Shown here piece after piece: positions 1 to 8,261 of a stretch of DNA of 64,000 nucleotides. A program made the position numbers and the translations under genes. The notes beneath the pieces are model-generated. The model did no database searches and was not told where the DNA came from. It saw nothing but the letters and a program-made list of their open reading frames with translations. The number at the start of each line of letters is the position of its first letter. Position 1 is the stretch's first letter. Location: contig OZ253569.1 of NCBI GenBank assembly GCA_965262875.1, positions 5,518,001-5,582,000 on the forward strand, given 5' to 3'. This DNA is from JBALVT01 sp965262875 (GTDB lineage Bacteria; Pseudomonadota; Gammaproteobacteria; Pseudomonadales; Halieaceae).

Positions 1-267
1 ATCAAGAAGTTACCTGTTTACTGACTTGATGGCGACCGGCATTAAGGTGGCGTGAACTTATATCCAGGCGATTATGTGGAACATAGGAACCTGTCGTCCT
101 GATGTGAAGGGAGAAGCCGAACTGGTAGTCCCAGGAAGGTGAGAGTACCGATGCAGGGCACAGGGGCGGAGCACTCCGTAGTAGTGATGAAGCGGCTGTA
201 ATGGCGGTGGAGCGAAGGGGGTGCGTTGTTCAGCGAAGCAAGTTGGTCAACCAATTGGGAGGAACCA

Positions 268-952
268 ATGAGTCAAGCAAAACCGTTTGAAATATCCAAG
301 CATGCTGTATTTGATGCTTGGCGCCAAGTGAAGGCGAACCGCGGTGCTCATGGAGTAGATGAACAGACGATAACTGAGTTCGAAGGGAACCTGAAAAGTA
401 ATCTCTACAGGCTCTGGAACCGTCTCTCATCAGGGAGCTATTTTCCACCACCGATTCGAGGGGTAGAGATACCTAAGAAGGATGGAAAATTTCGCCAGTT
501 AGGCGTACCGACTGTAGCCGATCGGATTGCGCAGACAGTTGTGCGCAACCGGTTTGAAACGCTTGTAGAACCTCACTTTCATCCAGACTCTTATGCCTAT
601 CGCAAAGGTAAATCGGCGATAGATGCAATCAGAGTCACGCGACAACGTTGCTGGAAATACAGTTGGGTGCTGGAGTTCGATGTGCAAGGGGCGTTCGACA
701 ACATTGATCATGCGTTGATGCTAAAAGCAGTTCGGCATCATACCCAATGTCGCTGGACGTTACTGTATATCGAGCGCTGGCTAAAGGCTCCGTTGGTTAG
801 AAAGGATGGCAGTATCGTGGAGAGAGACAAGGGTACACCTCAGGGCGGTGTCATTAGCCCGGTGTTATTCAATCTCTATCTGCATTATACCTTCGATCTA
901 TGGATGAAAAGGCACTTTCCGCACATTCCATTTGCGCGCTATGCCGATGATG
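268..952 (+). CDS. Group II intron reverse transcriptase/maturase, N-terminal exon of interrupted gene
   Basis: LtrA-like intron-encoded protein that helps its intron RNA fold and splice and reverse-transcribes it at new sites. The ATG at 268 follows GGGAGGAACCA, a good ribosome-binding site, so it is preferred over the upstream TTG at 226. The reading frame carries the RT blocks, including PKKDGKFRQLGVPTVADR, GTPQGGVISP and FARYADDG. It is cut directly after the YADD catalytic motif by another intron. It continues at 2821-3386, and joining 952 to 2821 gives the same 416-residue protein as the uninterrupted copy at 8336-9586. Without splicing, translation would end at 981 after a short intron-encoded tail. 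Confidence 0.88.
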
Positions 953-2820
953 GTGTGCCACGAGCACAGACTGTTGCGTAAGCAACACTTGTGCGTGCTG
1001 CACTGAAGATGAGGGTAGGCCCCTCGGAGCCGCCTTACAGGAGGAGGCTTCAAACCACCTTAAGCTGCGAAGGTAAAGAGCCTTGGTGATGAGCGTTAAG
1101 GAAAAGGCAAAGCATGACTTTGTCAGGTAGGTGTTATGGAGGCGAATGTAAATGAACCTTTGATGACGTGTCGAAAGCGTAGTGATGATGTCAAAACCGA
1201 GGGGGAGTCGTTAACTCGGGATAAGTTTGGGGGAAGACCTGTTTACTGCCCAAGCGGCATCCGGCATGGAGAAGGCGTGAACTTAGCACAGGCTTTTGTG
1301 TGGAACGTGGGAACCTGTCGCCTCGATGTAAAGGGAGAAACTCAAGCAGAGACCCTGCAAGAGTCTGAGTACCGATGCGAGGCACAGGGACGGATGATCC
1401 CGTAGTAGTGATGAAAGCGCTGTAATGGCGCTGGAGCAAAGGGGGTCAGTTATTCAGTTGAATTTAACTATCAACCACGCAAGTGGGAGGAATTTTTGAA
1501 GACAACAAAACCATTTGAGATTTCCAAGCATGATGTAGTACGAGCATGGGAATTGGTCAAAGCCAACAAAGGCGCCCCTGGCGTTGATGGTGAGACCATT
1601 GAGCAATTTGAGTCAAATCTCAAAGGTAATCTCTTTAAGCTTTGGAATCGCATGTCATCCGGTAGTTATTTCCCTCCGGCAGTAAAAACGGTAGCAATAC
1701 CGAAGAAAACGGGTGGGGAAAGGAAGCTGGGCATACCCACGGTTTCTGATCGGGTAGCTCAGATGGTGGCGAAGTTGCATTTTGAGCCGTTGGTAGAACC
1801 GCATTTTCATGCGGACTCCTATGGCTACAGGCCGAACAAATCAGCACACATGGCGCTGGAAGTCACCCGGAAACGGTGTTGGCGCCACAATTGGGTGCTT
1901 GAATTTGATATTAAAGGCCTGTTTGACAACATTGACCATCAGTTACTGATGAAAGCGGTGAAGAAGCATACGGATAATCGTTGGTTACTTCTGTATATCG
2001 AGCGCTGGTTAACAGGGCCGATTCAACTAGAGGATGGCACGACAATTAACCGTAAACGAGGCGTGCCTCAGGGCGGCGTGATCAGTCCAGTATTATCCAA
2101 TCTGTTTATGCATTACGCTTTTGATAAGTGGATGGAAAGACACTTTCCGGGCAAACCCTTCTGTCGGTACGCCGACGATGGGCTTGTCCACTGCCACAGT
2201 GAAGCAGATGCGAAAATGGTAAAGGTCGCACTGGCGAACAGGTTGCAGGAATGTGGCTTGGAAATGCACCCTGAAAAGACGAAGATTGTTTATTGTAAAG
2301 ATGATGATAGGACGGAGGAACACGCTGTCACGAGTTTTGATTTCCTGGGTTATACATTTCGCCCAAGACGGTCGAAAAACAGGTGGGGTAAGTACTTCAT
2401 TAATTTCAGTCCAGCGATGAGCGCCACGGCAGGAAAGGCGATCAGGCAAGAAGTGAGGCGTTGGAAGTTGCATTTACGCAGCGACAAATCACTACTTGAT
2501 CTGGCCCACATGTTTAGGGCGAAGATCCAAGGTTGGATTAATTACTATGGGCGTTTTTATAAATCAGCGATGTACCCGACATTAAAGCACATCAATCGCA
2601 AGCTTTGTTTGTGGGCGATGAGGAAATACAAAAAGCTTAAACACCATAGAAGACGGGCGGAGCACAGGCTTGGGGATATTGCTAACATGCATCCCGGCAT
2701 GTTTCCGCATTGGAAGCTGGGTGTTCGGCCGATGGTTGGATAATGGGAGCCCAGTGAGCTGAGAGGTTCACGCTGGGTTCTGAGAGCAGCCGAGGGGGAG
2801 GTTCCCTTGGCTGACTCACC
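953..2820 (+). mobile_element. Group II intron nested in the outer intron's RT gene (twintron)
   Basis: A complete second group II intron in the same orientation as its host. The 5' end has the GTGTGCC form of the GUGYG consensus at 953. A region upstream of its maturase resembles the outer intron's 5' region (GATGAGGGTAGGCCCCTCG is nearly the same in both). Domain V starts near GAGCCCAGTGAGCTGAGAGG, and domain VI precedes the GACTCACC junction at 2820. The boundaries were placed by comparison with the empty site in the other copy (GATGATGGGCTGCTACAC) and are good to about one base. Excision restores the outer RT reading frame. Confidence 0.9.
1496..2743 (+). CDS. Reverse transcriptase/maturase of the inner group II intron
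   Basis: A 415-residue LtrA-like protein, related to but distinct from the outer intron protein. It starts with TTG at 1496, placed a few bases after GGGAGG. It has the RT fingers/palm blocks (IPKKTGGERKLGIPTVSDR, GVPQGGVISP), the catalytic RYADDG motif near residue 224 and a maturase X region with GWINYYGRFY. The protein ends soon after domain X with no HNH endonuclease motif visible. Such introns usually rely on replication forks or other nicks for priming. The gene looks intact, so the inner intron could be mobile. Domain V of this intron begins right after the stop codon. Confidence 0.92.
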   Translation: MKTTKPFEISKHDVVRAWELVKANKGAPGVDGETIEQFESNLKGNLFKLWNRMSSGSYFPPAVKTVAIPKKTGGERKLGIPTVSDRVAQMVAKLHFEPLVEPHFHADSYGYRPNKSAHMALEVTRKRCWRHNWVLEFDIKGLFDNIDHQLLMKAVKKHTDNRWLLLYIERWLTGPIQLEDGTTINRKRGVPQGGVISPVLSNLFMHYAFDKWMERHFPGKPFCRYADDGLVHCHSEADAKMVKVALANRLQECGLEMHPEKTKIVYCKDDDRTEEHAVTSFDFLGYTFRPRRSKNRWGKYFINFSPAMSATAGKAIRQEVRRWKLHLRSDKSLLDLAHMFRAKIQGWINYYGRFYKSAMYPTLKHINRKLCLWAMRKYKKLKHHRRRAEHRLGDIANMHPGMFPHWKLGVRPMVG

Positions 2821-3386
2821 GGCTGCTACACTGCAACTCGCAGGAAGAAGCCGCTCATTTGCAGGACGTCGTTGGCGAACGCCTGCGTACCTGCGGACTT
2901 GATCTACACCCGAAGAAGACAAAAATTGTGTATTGCCGAGATGCTAACCGTCGAGGGAAGTATCCCAATATCCAATTCGATTTTCTGGGGTATGTATTTC
3001 GAGGTCGGCTGGCCAAAAGTCGGAATGGAAAATACTTCAACAGTTTTAGTCCGGCAGTTAGTCGAACATCTGCAAAACACATTCGACAACGAATGAGTCA
3101 GTGGAATATCGGCAGATGGACGAATGCTGAATTGGAGGACATTGCGAAAAAGTCTAACGCCTCATTGCGAGGGTGGTGGAACTACTTCGGGGTCTTCTAC
3201 CCGAGTTCCCTCAAACGCGTGATGGCCCATCTGAACGAAGTTCTGGTGAAATGGGCTGTGAGAAAATACAAACGATTCAAAGGAAGCAAACGCAAAGCAA
3301 GAAAGTGGTTGCGAGGCATCTCCGAAAGAGAGCCGAATTTGCTTTATCACTGGCAACTGGGCATTTTGCCTGCGGTTGGACAATAG
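2821..3386 (+). CDS. Group II intron reverse transcriptase/maturase, C-terminal exon
   Basis: Continuation of the outer intron's RT after the inner intron. The first codons, shared with the junction, read GLLHCNSQEEAAHLQ. The RT thumb follows (PKKTKIVYCRD, FDFLGYVFRGR), then the maturase domain X with GWWNYFGVFY, ending at 3386. No endonuclease domain is present. This segment has no start of its own with a convincing ribosome-binding site. The ATG-like starts inside it would give only a maturase fragment. Function therefore depends on splicing of 953-2820, unless the second copy at 8336-9586 supplies the protein in trans. Confidence 0.88.
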
Positions 3387-3460
3387 GAGCCGTATGACAT
3401 GAGAGTGTCACGTACGGTTCTGGGAGAGCATTGTGGGGAAGTTCCACTTTGCCACTCGAC

Positions 3461-4386
3461 TCTTCGCCAAGGAAACAAGGTGAAATACGTGTTTATTGCC
3501 CAACACAAGAAGACCTGGCCAGTTGACCTGATGTGTCGACTCCTGGGCGTTACCCGCGGTGGTTACTATGGTTATCAGCAGCGTGGAGGTGGCAGTCTCG
3601 ATTATTACCGCCAGGAATTACTGGAAGCTGTCCGAGACATCGCCAAAGCAACCCGGGACAGCTACGGTAGCCGGAGAATGAAGGCGGCGCTCAGCGCGCT
3701 AAGCTATCCGGTGAGCCGGGAGAAGGCTCGAAAATTGATGAAAGAGGCCAACGTTCAGGTTAAGCACCGGAAGAAATACAAAGTCACGACAAACAGTAAT
3801 CACAAGCAACCTGTGTTTGAGAATGTATTGGATCGGCAATTTGATGTTGATCGAGCTGACCGGGCGTACGTTGGGGATATCACTTATCTCTGGACCCAGG
3901 AGGGCTGGCTGTACCTTGCTGTTGTTATTGACCTGTATTCGAGAAAGGTTGTTGGCTGGAGTATGGGTTCACGAATGAAGGCTCAGCTGGTTTGCGATGC
4001 ACTGAGGATGGCCATTTGGCAAAGGCGGCCCAAAGCTGGCTTGATTGTCCATTCCGATCGAGGCTCTCAATATGCCAGTAAGGATTACAGGCGGCTTCTT
4101 AAGGCCCATGGCTTCGTCGGGAGCATGAGTCGCAAAGGTGATTGCTGGGACAATGCAGTTGCAGAGAGTTTCTTTGGAAGCTTGAAGCAGGAGCGTGTCC
4201 ACTGGCGTAATTACCAGACCAGGCTCGAAGCACAACAGGATGTGTTGAACTACATATCCATGTTTTACAACAGCCAACGGCTGCATTCATATCTGGGCTA
4301 CGTGAGTCCGAATCAATATGAGGCGGAGATGGTTGAATTGAAAAAAGCCGCTTAACTGGGTTGTAAAGAAATGCTGGACCACGTCA
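3461..4386 (+). mobile_element. IS3-family element, left copy, 3' part
   Basis: The segment after the intron's 3' splice site is the distal part of an IS3 element, matching the inverted copy at 7336-10434 almost base for base. It ends at 4386 with a terminal inverted repeat read inward as TGACGTGGTCCAGC. The partner end, seen in the right copy, starts TGAGGTGGTCTAAT, and both continue to ACAACCCAGTTAAG. The orfA half of this copy, including the 5' exon of the intron, lies outside the window. Confidence 0.88.
3480..4355 (+). CDS. IS3-family transposase OrfB (integrase core, DDE)
   Basis: Catalytic part of an IS3-family transposase, which cuts and joins DNA during copy-paste transposition through a circular intermediate. 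An N-terminal HTH_21 region (LLGVTRGGYYGYQQR) is followed by an rve core. The core has the first Asp in AYVGDITYLWT, the second Asp in LIVHSDRGSQYAS and Glu in NAVAESFFGSLKQE. The ends of the frame are conserved (HSYLGYVSPNQYE). GTG at 3480 is the likely independent start. A longer frame opening at 3399 reads through intron domain V and is not a real start. In IS3 elements the active protein is an OrfAB fusion made by -1 frameshifting. Confidence 0.9.
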   Translation: MKYVFIAQHKKTWPVDLMCRLLGVTRGGYYGYQQRGGGSLDYYRQELLEAVRDIAKATRDSYGSRRMKAALSALSYPVSREKARKLMKEANVQVKHRKKYKVTTNSNHKQPVFENVLDRQFDVDRADRAYVGDITYLWTQEGWLYLAVVIDLYSRKVVGWSMGSRMKAQLVCDALRMAIWQRRPKAGLIVHSDRGSQYASKDYRRLLKAHGFVGSMSRKGDCWDNAVAESFFGSLKQERVHWRNYQTRLEAQQDVLNYISMFYNSQRLHSYLGYVSPNQYEAEMVELKKAA

Positions 4387-5506
4387 GGTTTCAATGATGT
4401 AAATGATGATCTTCCAGGGCGTCTTGAAGATGTTCTGAAGACATTGCCCGCGGAAGATGCTCTAGCGTATTACAATATGCGGCGGCCAGCGACGCTCTCC
4501 TGAAACAAACAATCGAATATCTTGAATGTGGCGTCAGACCACCGCCTCGCACTTCAACTCTGGGCAGCGTGCAGTACGGTGCCCTGCCCTATTGGTTTAA
4601 ACATCCAAGTTCGATCCCCGGCAGCAGTTCCATCCCCGAGCCGGTCAAGAGGATGCTGAAAATGTTATTAAAGCAGCGATGACCCACAATCCCGATTATC
4701 TCATCCATCTCGGGGACGTTTATTATACCGGATCACCCGAATTCTCTGAACATCCCTTCCTTTGGGGAACCGATAATGAGGTCAACAATCTTGTTGACCA
4801 CTGGCCTTCGCAACAACCATCAGGAACGTCGTTCACGCTCAACTCGAACCATGAAATGTATTGTGGCGGCCTGGGTTATTTTAACGACGCCCTGGGATCC
4901 GAGATCTTCAAGCACCAAAATGGGACCAGTTACTTCCTCTTGCAAAATGACAATTGGCAAATTTACGGGCTTGATTCTGCCTATCCTTCAACGGCAGCCC
5001 TTTATATGGAAGGTGCTCTCAACGAGGATCAGATCAGCTTCATCCAAACCACTCGAGACACCTCCAAGAAAGTTATCTTTCTGTCTCACCACAACGCCAT
5101 CGACGTCACGGGTAAGCACATTGTGATGACCGGGAACACATCGCTTTGGGATCAGGCTTGTTCAGCACTGAATGGTAAGGCGCCGGACTATTGGTACTGG
5201 GGACACATTCATGATGGCGTTATCTATGCGCCTCAAACCCGCAACGGTGTCTCAACCCGACTTCGTTGTATTGGCCACGCGGGAATGCCCTACGGTGCTC
5301 CCTGGGGGCTGACGAAGGCGGACAGCCAGCCACCCTTTACCTCCCCGGACTACATTGAAGGTATTGAGTTTTTCGCCGGGACCCCGGTGGACATCAGTTC
5401 CCCTGGAGGACAAGTCAAAAACGGCTTTGTTCTGGTTACTCTCAGCGAAACTGGTCTAACCGACGAAATGTTTGACAGTGATGGGGTCAAAACCTGGCCC
5501 CTGTGA
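4387..5506 (+). pseudogene. Metallophosphoesterase (calcineurin-like), decayed 5' half
   Basis: The downstream frame 4679-5506 encodes a calcineurin-like phosphoesterase: HLGDVYYTG (metal ligands), SNHEMY, FLSHHN and YWGHIHDG. The N-terminal D-x-H metal site is absent. Upstream the gene can be followed in broken pieces: frame DLPGRLEDVLKTLPAEDALAYY stops near 4503. A second frame carries SDALLKQTIEYLE and then TLGSVQYGALPYWFKHPS. The third frame resumes as GQEDAENVIKAAM before 4679. Several indels, including probable loss of the first metal-binding motif, make a functional enzyme unlikely. The 5' end abuts the IS3 end at 4386, so the insertion may also have removed the start. Confidence 0.72.
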
Positions 5507-5659
5507 TGAATCGGGCTGTACAGCCCAGTGATTCCAATGCAGCTCAGGGGTACTGGGGACATTGCGACGCTCTCCAAGGCACAGCGAAAAAGTGTGGTCA
5601 TCAGCTAAATTTCAGCAGTACAATCGCAGCCAACTCACAAGAGTAACGATCTCACCGCA

Positions 5660-7246
5660 ATGGATACCGGACAGACAATGATCTTTGTGGTTAAGACCCT
5701 TTGGCTCATGCTAAGTGGTATTGTCTACTTAACCCTTCTTTACAAGCGGACCAAGGGAGGGCGTAAGCATAGCTTAGCGCTCGCATGGACGGCAGTTAAC
5801 CTTTTTGCCAGTGCTTATCTCTTATTTGACCATTTACTGATTCTTTTTAAGGGTTTCCTTGAATTTACAGACATGGGTCAAAGAATTATTGCTGCGTTGT
5901 TTTGGCTGTCGCTGTCCTACGCTATTGACGTTGTGATAAAGCGCTTTCTTTACCCTAAAAATCAAATCTGGGAAGGGGAATCAGATGTGCCACGATTGGT
6001 GCAGCATTTGGTCACGCTGTTGATCTATATGGCCGCCGCCATGATTATTATGCGGTTCATTTACAACCAACCTTTTACAACTCTGGCGGCTACATCGGGG
6101 GCTGTGGCGCTAGCTTTAGGGTATTCGGCGCGATCCATACTGGATGAAACTTTTTCCGGCTTGGCCCTGAATATTAGTGCGCCATTTGAGAAAGGCGATT
6201 TGATTCAAGTCAACGATGAATGGGGCTATGTTAAAGACATCACTTGGCGAAGTATTAGTTATCTAGACATGGACCAAAACATTGTCGTTGTTCCAAATAC
6301 AGTGGTTGCGAAGAGCCGTATTTTAAATCTGGATCGGCCCAGTAAGATGTGTCGGCGAACATTCGAGTTTCGTGTAGAGTACAACGTGCCTCCAAATCAG
6401 GTCATCGCTGAAGCAGAAGCCGCGATGAAGGAATGCCCTCATGTGATGGATCATCCCTGGAACTTTGTGGGGTTTCGAGGCTTTGACGAGAAGGGTATGA
6501 AATACAAATCGCATTTCCACATTAGTCATTATGATCATTGGTATTACGGTATCGATGAACTCGTAAATGTGATGTGGTATCGATTCGCACGGAAAGGCAT
6601 TCGATTCGCACATCAGCGGCATCTAAATTTTACTTCGGAAGCGGATGAAAAACGCGCTCTACCCGATTCCGCCTACAATGACGAAACCTGGCGTGATCTA
6701 TTAAAGAGATTCAAACAGGTTCCCATGTTTGAAGGTATGACCAAAGACGATATGGAAGAGTTGGCCAAGTCAGCCATACTGCATATCGTTGGCCCACCTG
6801 AGCGTATTATCCGAGCGGACTCCAAGAGAGCCTCTATGTTTATGATAGCGTCGGGTCAGGCGGATGTTTATGAGGTGGATGAGCGGGGAAATGAAACCCT
6901 GATGGGATCGGCTGGTAAATCAGAAACCCTCGGTCTGATGACGCTGCTGACTGGTATGCCCCAACGTACCACAATTCGCGCACGTGAAGAGACCGCAGTC
7001 TGGGAAATTAGCAGTGAATCTCTGCATCAATTATTTGATCGCAAGCCAAACGTGATGAACAGCATCGCCAAGAGCGTGACTCAGTGGCAGGCCGAAGAGG
7101 ATGAAGCAATCAATGTACTCGCAATGAGTCGGCAACAAGAAGCGCGTCTTATACGTGACCGCTCTGGCTTTCTCGCTGACAAAATCAATAAATTCTTCAA
7201 ACTCAGCAAAGCGGATGAATCAGTAGTCGACTTCAAGAATAATTAG
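5660..7246 (+). CDS. MscS-family mechanosensitive channel with C-terminal cyclic-nucleotide-binding-like domain
   Basis: A 528-residue inner-membrane protein. About five hydrophobic segments lie in residues 7-160. The last is the pore-lining helix (LAATSGAVALALGYSARSI), leading into the MscS beta domain (FEKGDLIQVNDEWGYVKDI, then VVVPNTVVAKSRI). A cNMP-binding fold follows at about residues 350-475, with MIASGQADVY and a cassette-like ETLGLMTLLTGMPQRTTIRA. Family knowledge suggests an osmotic release channel whose opening may be tuned by a nucleotide. Ligand binding is unproven. The gene appears intact and stands alone between two inverted IS3 copies, reading away from the degraded phosphoesterase. 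The start has no strong Shine-Dalgarno. Confidence 0.85.
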   Translation: MDTGQTMIFVVKTLWLMLSGIVYLTLLYKRTKGGRKHSLALAWTAVNLFASAYLLFDHLLILFKGFLEFTDMGQRIIAALFWLSLSYAIDVVIKRFLYPKNQIWEGESDVPRLVQHLVTLLIYMAAAMIIMRFIYNQPFTTLAATSGAVALALGYSARSILDETFSGLALNISAPFEKGDLIQVNDEWGYVKDITWRSISYLDMDQNIVVVPNTVVAKSRILNLDRPSKMCRRTFEFRVEYNVPPNQVIAEAEAAMKECPHVMDHPWNFVGFRGFDEKGMKYKSHFHISHYDHWYYGIDELVNVMWYRFARKGIRFAHQRHLNFTSEADEKRALPDSAYNDETWRDLLKRFKQVPMFEGMTKDDMEELAKSAILHIVGPPERIIRADSKRASMFMIASGQADVYEVDERGNETLMGSAGKSETLGLMTLLTGMPQRTTIRAREETAVWEISSESLHQLFDRKPNVMNSIAKSVTQWQAEEDEAINVLAMSRQQEARLIRDRSGFLADKINKFFKLSKADESVVDFKNN

Positions 7247-7366
7247 ATCTTTGTAGATAAAGGGGATGCATTGATCATCCACCAGTTTTCCGCACAGTTA
7301 AGTTAAGCGGCACTCTCGCTCATAGTCCATCAGGTTGACGTGGTCCAGCATTTCTTTACAACCCAG

Positions 7367-8242
7367 TTAAGCGGCTTTTTTCAATTCAACCATCTCCGCC
7401 TCATATTGATTCGGACTCACGTAGCCCAGATATGAATGCAGCCGTTGGCTGTTGTAAAACATGGATATGTAGTTCAACACATCCTGTTGTGCTTCGAGCC
7501 TGGTCTGGTAATTACGCCAGTGGACACGCTCCTGCTTCAAGCTTCCAAAGAAACTCTCTGCAACTGCATTGTCCCAGCAATCACCTTTGCGACTCATGCT
7601 CCCGACGAAGCCATGGGCCTTAAGAAGCCGCCTGTAATCCTTACTGGCATATTGAGAGCCTCGATCGGAATGGACAATCAAGCCAGCTTTGGGCCGCCTT
7701 TGCCAAATGGCCATCCTCAGTGCATCGCAAACCAGCTGAGCCTTCATTCGTGAACCCATACTCCAGCCAACAACCTTTCTCGAATACAGGTCAATAACAA
7801 CAGCAAGGTACAGCCAGCCCTCCTGGGTCCAGAGATAAGTGATATCCCCAACGTACGCCCGGTCAGCTCGATCAACATCAAATTGCCGATCCAATACATT
7901 CTCAAACACAGGTTGCTTGTGATTACTGTTTGTCGTGACTTTGTATTTCTTCCGGTGCTTAACCTGAACGTTGGCCTCTTTCATCAATTTTCGAGCCTTC
8001 TCCCGGCTCACCGGATAGCTTAGCGCGCTGAGCGCCGCCTTCATTCTCCGGCTACCGTAGCTGTCCTGGGTTGCTTTGGCGATGTCTCGGACAGCTTCCA
8101 GTAATTCCTGGCGGTAATAATCGAGACTGCCACCTCCACGCTGCTGATAACCATAGTAACCACCGCGGGTAACGCCCAGGAGTCGACACATCAGGTCAAC
8201 TGGCCAGGTCTTCTTGTGTTGGGCAATAAACACGTATTTCAC
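7367..8242 (-). CDS. IS3-family transposase OrfB, right copy
   Basis: Same 291-residue DDE integrase-core protein as at 3480-4355. One amino-acid difference is visible (Gln for Arg in the KATQDSYGSRRM segment). The DDE residues in GDITYLWT, HSDRGSQ and NAVAESFFG are kept. The likely independent GTG start is at 8242. Fusion to OrfA by -1 frameshifting would be possible only on mRNA from which the intron has been removed, because the intron separates the slippery site from this frame. Confidence 0.9.
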   Translation of the reverse strand: MKYVFIAQHKKTWPVDLMCRLLGVTRGGYYGYQQRGGGSLDYYRQELLEAVRDIAKATQDSYGSRRMKAALSALSYPVSREKARKLMKEANVQVKHRKKYKVTTNSNHKQPVFENVLDRQFDVDRADRAYVGDITYLWTQEGWLYLAVVIDLYSRKVVGWSMGSRMKAQLVCDALRMAIWQRRPKAGLIVHSDRGSQYASKDYRRLLKAHGFVGSMSRKGDCWDNAVAESFFGSLKQERVHWRNYQTRLEAQQDVLNYISMFYNSQRLHSYLGYVSPNQYEAEMVELKKAA

Positions 8243-8261
8243 CTTGTTTCCTTGGCGAAGA

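Larger units (their letters stand above)
1..3460 (+). mobile_element. Group II intron (outer intron of a twintron), 5' end outside the window
   Basis: This is the 3' part of a group II intron whose complete copy lies at 8262-10095 on the other strand. Apart from the insertion at 953-2820, the two copies match closely. Positions 1-267 are intron RNA upstream of the maturase gene. Domain V is visible just after the maturase stop, with GAGCCGTATGACATGAGAG pairing to a CACGTACGGTTC strand. It is followed by a domain VI hairpin with a bulged A, ending in CCACTCGAC at 3460. The 3' exon, TCTTCGCCAAGG, is IS3 orfA sequence, so the intron sits inside an IS3 transposase gene. Confidence 0.9.

Noticed and set aside
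3399..3479. Upstream extension of IS3 OrfB (MRVSRTVLGEHCGE...)
   Set aside because: It lies in domain V/VI of the group II intron; the frame is open by chance and vanishes after splicing.
4387..7335. Classical composite transposon with target duplications
   Set aside because: The matching GGT triplets are inner flanks, not the outer duplication, and the left outer flank is outside the window, so this cannot be claimed.
7432..7753. Plus-strand ORFs of 63 and 105 codons inside IS3
   Set aside because: Antisense shadows of OrfB, present identically opposite the left copy; no ribosome-binding sites or recognisable domains.
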